From assembly GCA_024305405.1 (NCBI GenBank), contig JAKNDB010000096.1:434001-498000 (forward strand): DNA of 64,000 nucleotides, in the 5' to 3' direction. Source of the DNA: Dirofilaria immitis (taxonomy: Eukaryota; Nematoda; Chromadorea; Rhabditida; Onchocercidae). Under the pieces are notes generated by a model that saw nothing but the letters and a program-made list of their open reading frames with translations, did no database searches and had not been told where the DNA came from. Shown here in pieces: positions 63,207-64,000 of this stretch. Numbering within the stretch: the stretch's first letter is position 1; the number at the start of each line of letters is the position of its first letter. A program made the translations under genes and the position numbers.

Positions 63207-64000
63207 ACGTTCTATTCAATAAATTTAAATGATTTTCTGTTTAACTTTCTATATTAATTACTCTATTTATTAGAGAAATTATGGATTTAATTATCATTTT
63301 TTAAGTATATTGTAGACTAAAATAAACTCTGGTTAATGAGTTTATTTCATCGAGTTATATTAAAATGGAAAAAAGAAGGGGCAAGAGAGGATTCTCGGAT
63401 AAAAATGTGTGAATTTTTGCAGTATTTTTTCTCCTTCTTAGAATATTATTTTTTATAATGATTCAGTAGAAAAGCAATAAAATATAGCAACGAATAATGC
63501 TACGTATTAAGAAATTATAACTAAAAATTTAAACTACTACATGCTCACTGTTGCTTTGAGTGGATAATCCATGGAATGATTTGTTAAACACCTCAATTTC
63601 ATGATTAGCTATAGTTAATAATTAGTAATTTTTAATGCATGCCGCTTCATTAAAGTAATATTATCCATTTTTACATAAGACGATTCCACTCGTTAACAGA
63701 ATGGAAAAATTAAGTGCTTACTGCAAAATTTAATTGTAACAAATGAACTTCATGAAATATTGCAAGCATCTGTTTTTTTTTCCATTATTTTTTTCATTGG
63801 ATTTCGGTTCATCTTAATGATTATTTGATAACTATTTCTTATTTCTATTTAAATTACTTTTGCAATTGAGAATTATACGTGATACAATTTTTAATCCTTA
63901 GATCATCTTTCCTTTTCACCTAATAATATAATTACAATAATGTGCATGTACCTGTCCCAAAAATTTAGTCGATGAATTGTTGAGCTTCTCAGGTCGTTTA
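63207..64000. other. 3' flank of the ARMC5-like gene
   Basis: Holds the polyadenylation signal AATAAA at 63218-63223, then AT-rich DNA with no supported gene on either strand. Confidence 0.7.

Overview
The window looks like nuclear DNA of a nematode, most likely a filarial-type (spirurine) species. The reasons are very AT-rich DNA, genes broken into many short exons, introns of about 100-700 bp with TTTTAG or TTTCAG acceptors and GTAAG-like donors, acceptors sitting a few bases upstream of start codons (as expected for spliced-leader trans-splicing), and many microsatellites. There is no sign of bacterial or viral genes. All genes were found by reading exons by eye, checking that splice phases join, and comparing with remembered protein families. 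No database search was possible.

Layout. (1) 144-2297, minus: the 5' end of a death-associated protein kinase gene (dapk-1); the rest lies beyond the left edge. (2) 2298-16416: a long repeat-rich intergenic stretch with a 99-bp minisatellite, a GCATT satellite, several microsatellites and a few orphan exon-like pieces near 14.3-15.3 kb. (3) 16417-21526, minus: a NOM1/Sgd1-type nucleolar MIF4G-MA3 protein in about 13 exons. (4) 21527-27158: an intergenic stretch with a degenerate tandem array and two long ATT/AAT tracts. (5) 27159-48831, minus: a complete polybromo gene (pbrm-1, the PBAF chromatin-remodelling subunit), about 39 exons and about 2,020 residues. It has six bromodomains, two BAH domains, an HMG box, two C2H2 fingers and a conserved C-terminal domain. 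(6) 48845-51686: the divergent intergenic region, with a GC-richer island and dense TG/CA repeats. (7) 51687-63206, plus: an ARMC5-like armadillo/BTB protein, 20 exons and 939 residues. (8) 54560-55045, minus: a small DAP1 (death-associated protein 1) gene nested in an ARMC5-like intron. (9) 63207-64000: 3' flanking DNA.

The strongest recurrent oddity is that conserved exons in all five genes are exactly one base short, mostly inside short homopolymers. In six of the seven sites listed, exon-phase arithmetic works only if one base is added back. This points to systematic consensus errors in a long-read assembly rather than real frameshifts. It also explains why automatic gene finding here would give fragments.

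The genes do not form a pathway cluster. Three concern the nucleus and gene expression: polybromo reads acetylated chromatin, ARMC5 in mammals is a CUL3 adaptor acting on RNA polymerase II, and NOM1 acts in ribosome maturation. DAPK and DAP1 are both linked to autophagy and cell death in animals. I did not find a convincing undescribed system. The most interesting non-genic items are two small inverted-repeat elements in polybromo introns, a decayed copy of a polybromo exon, and the higher-order structure of the 99-bp minisatellite.
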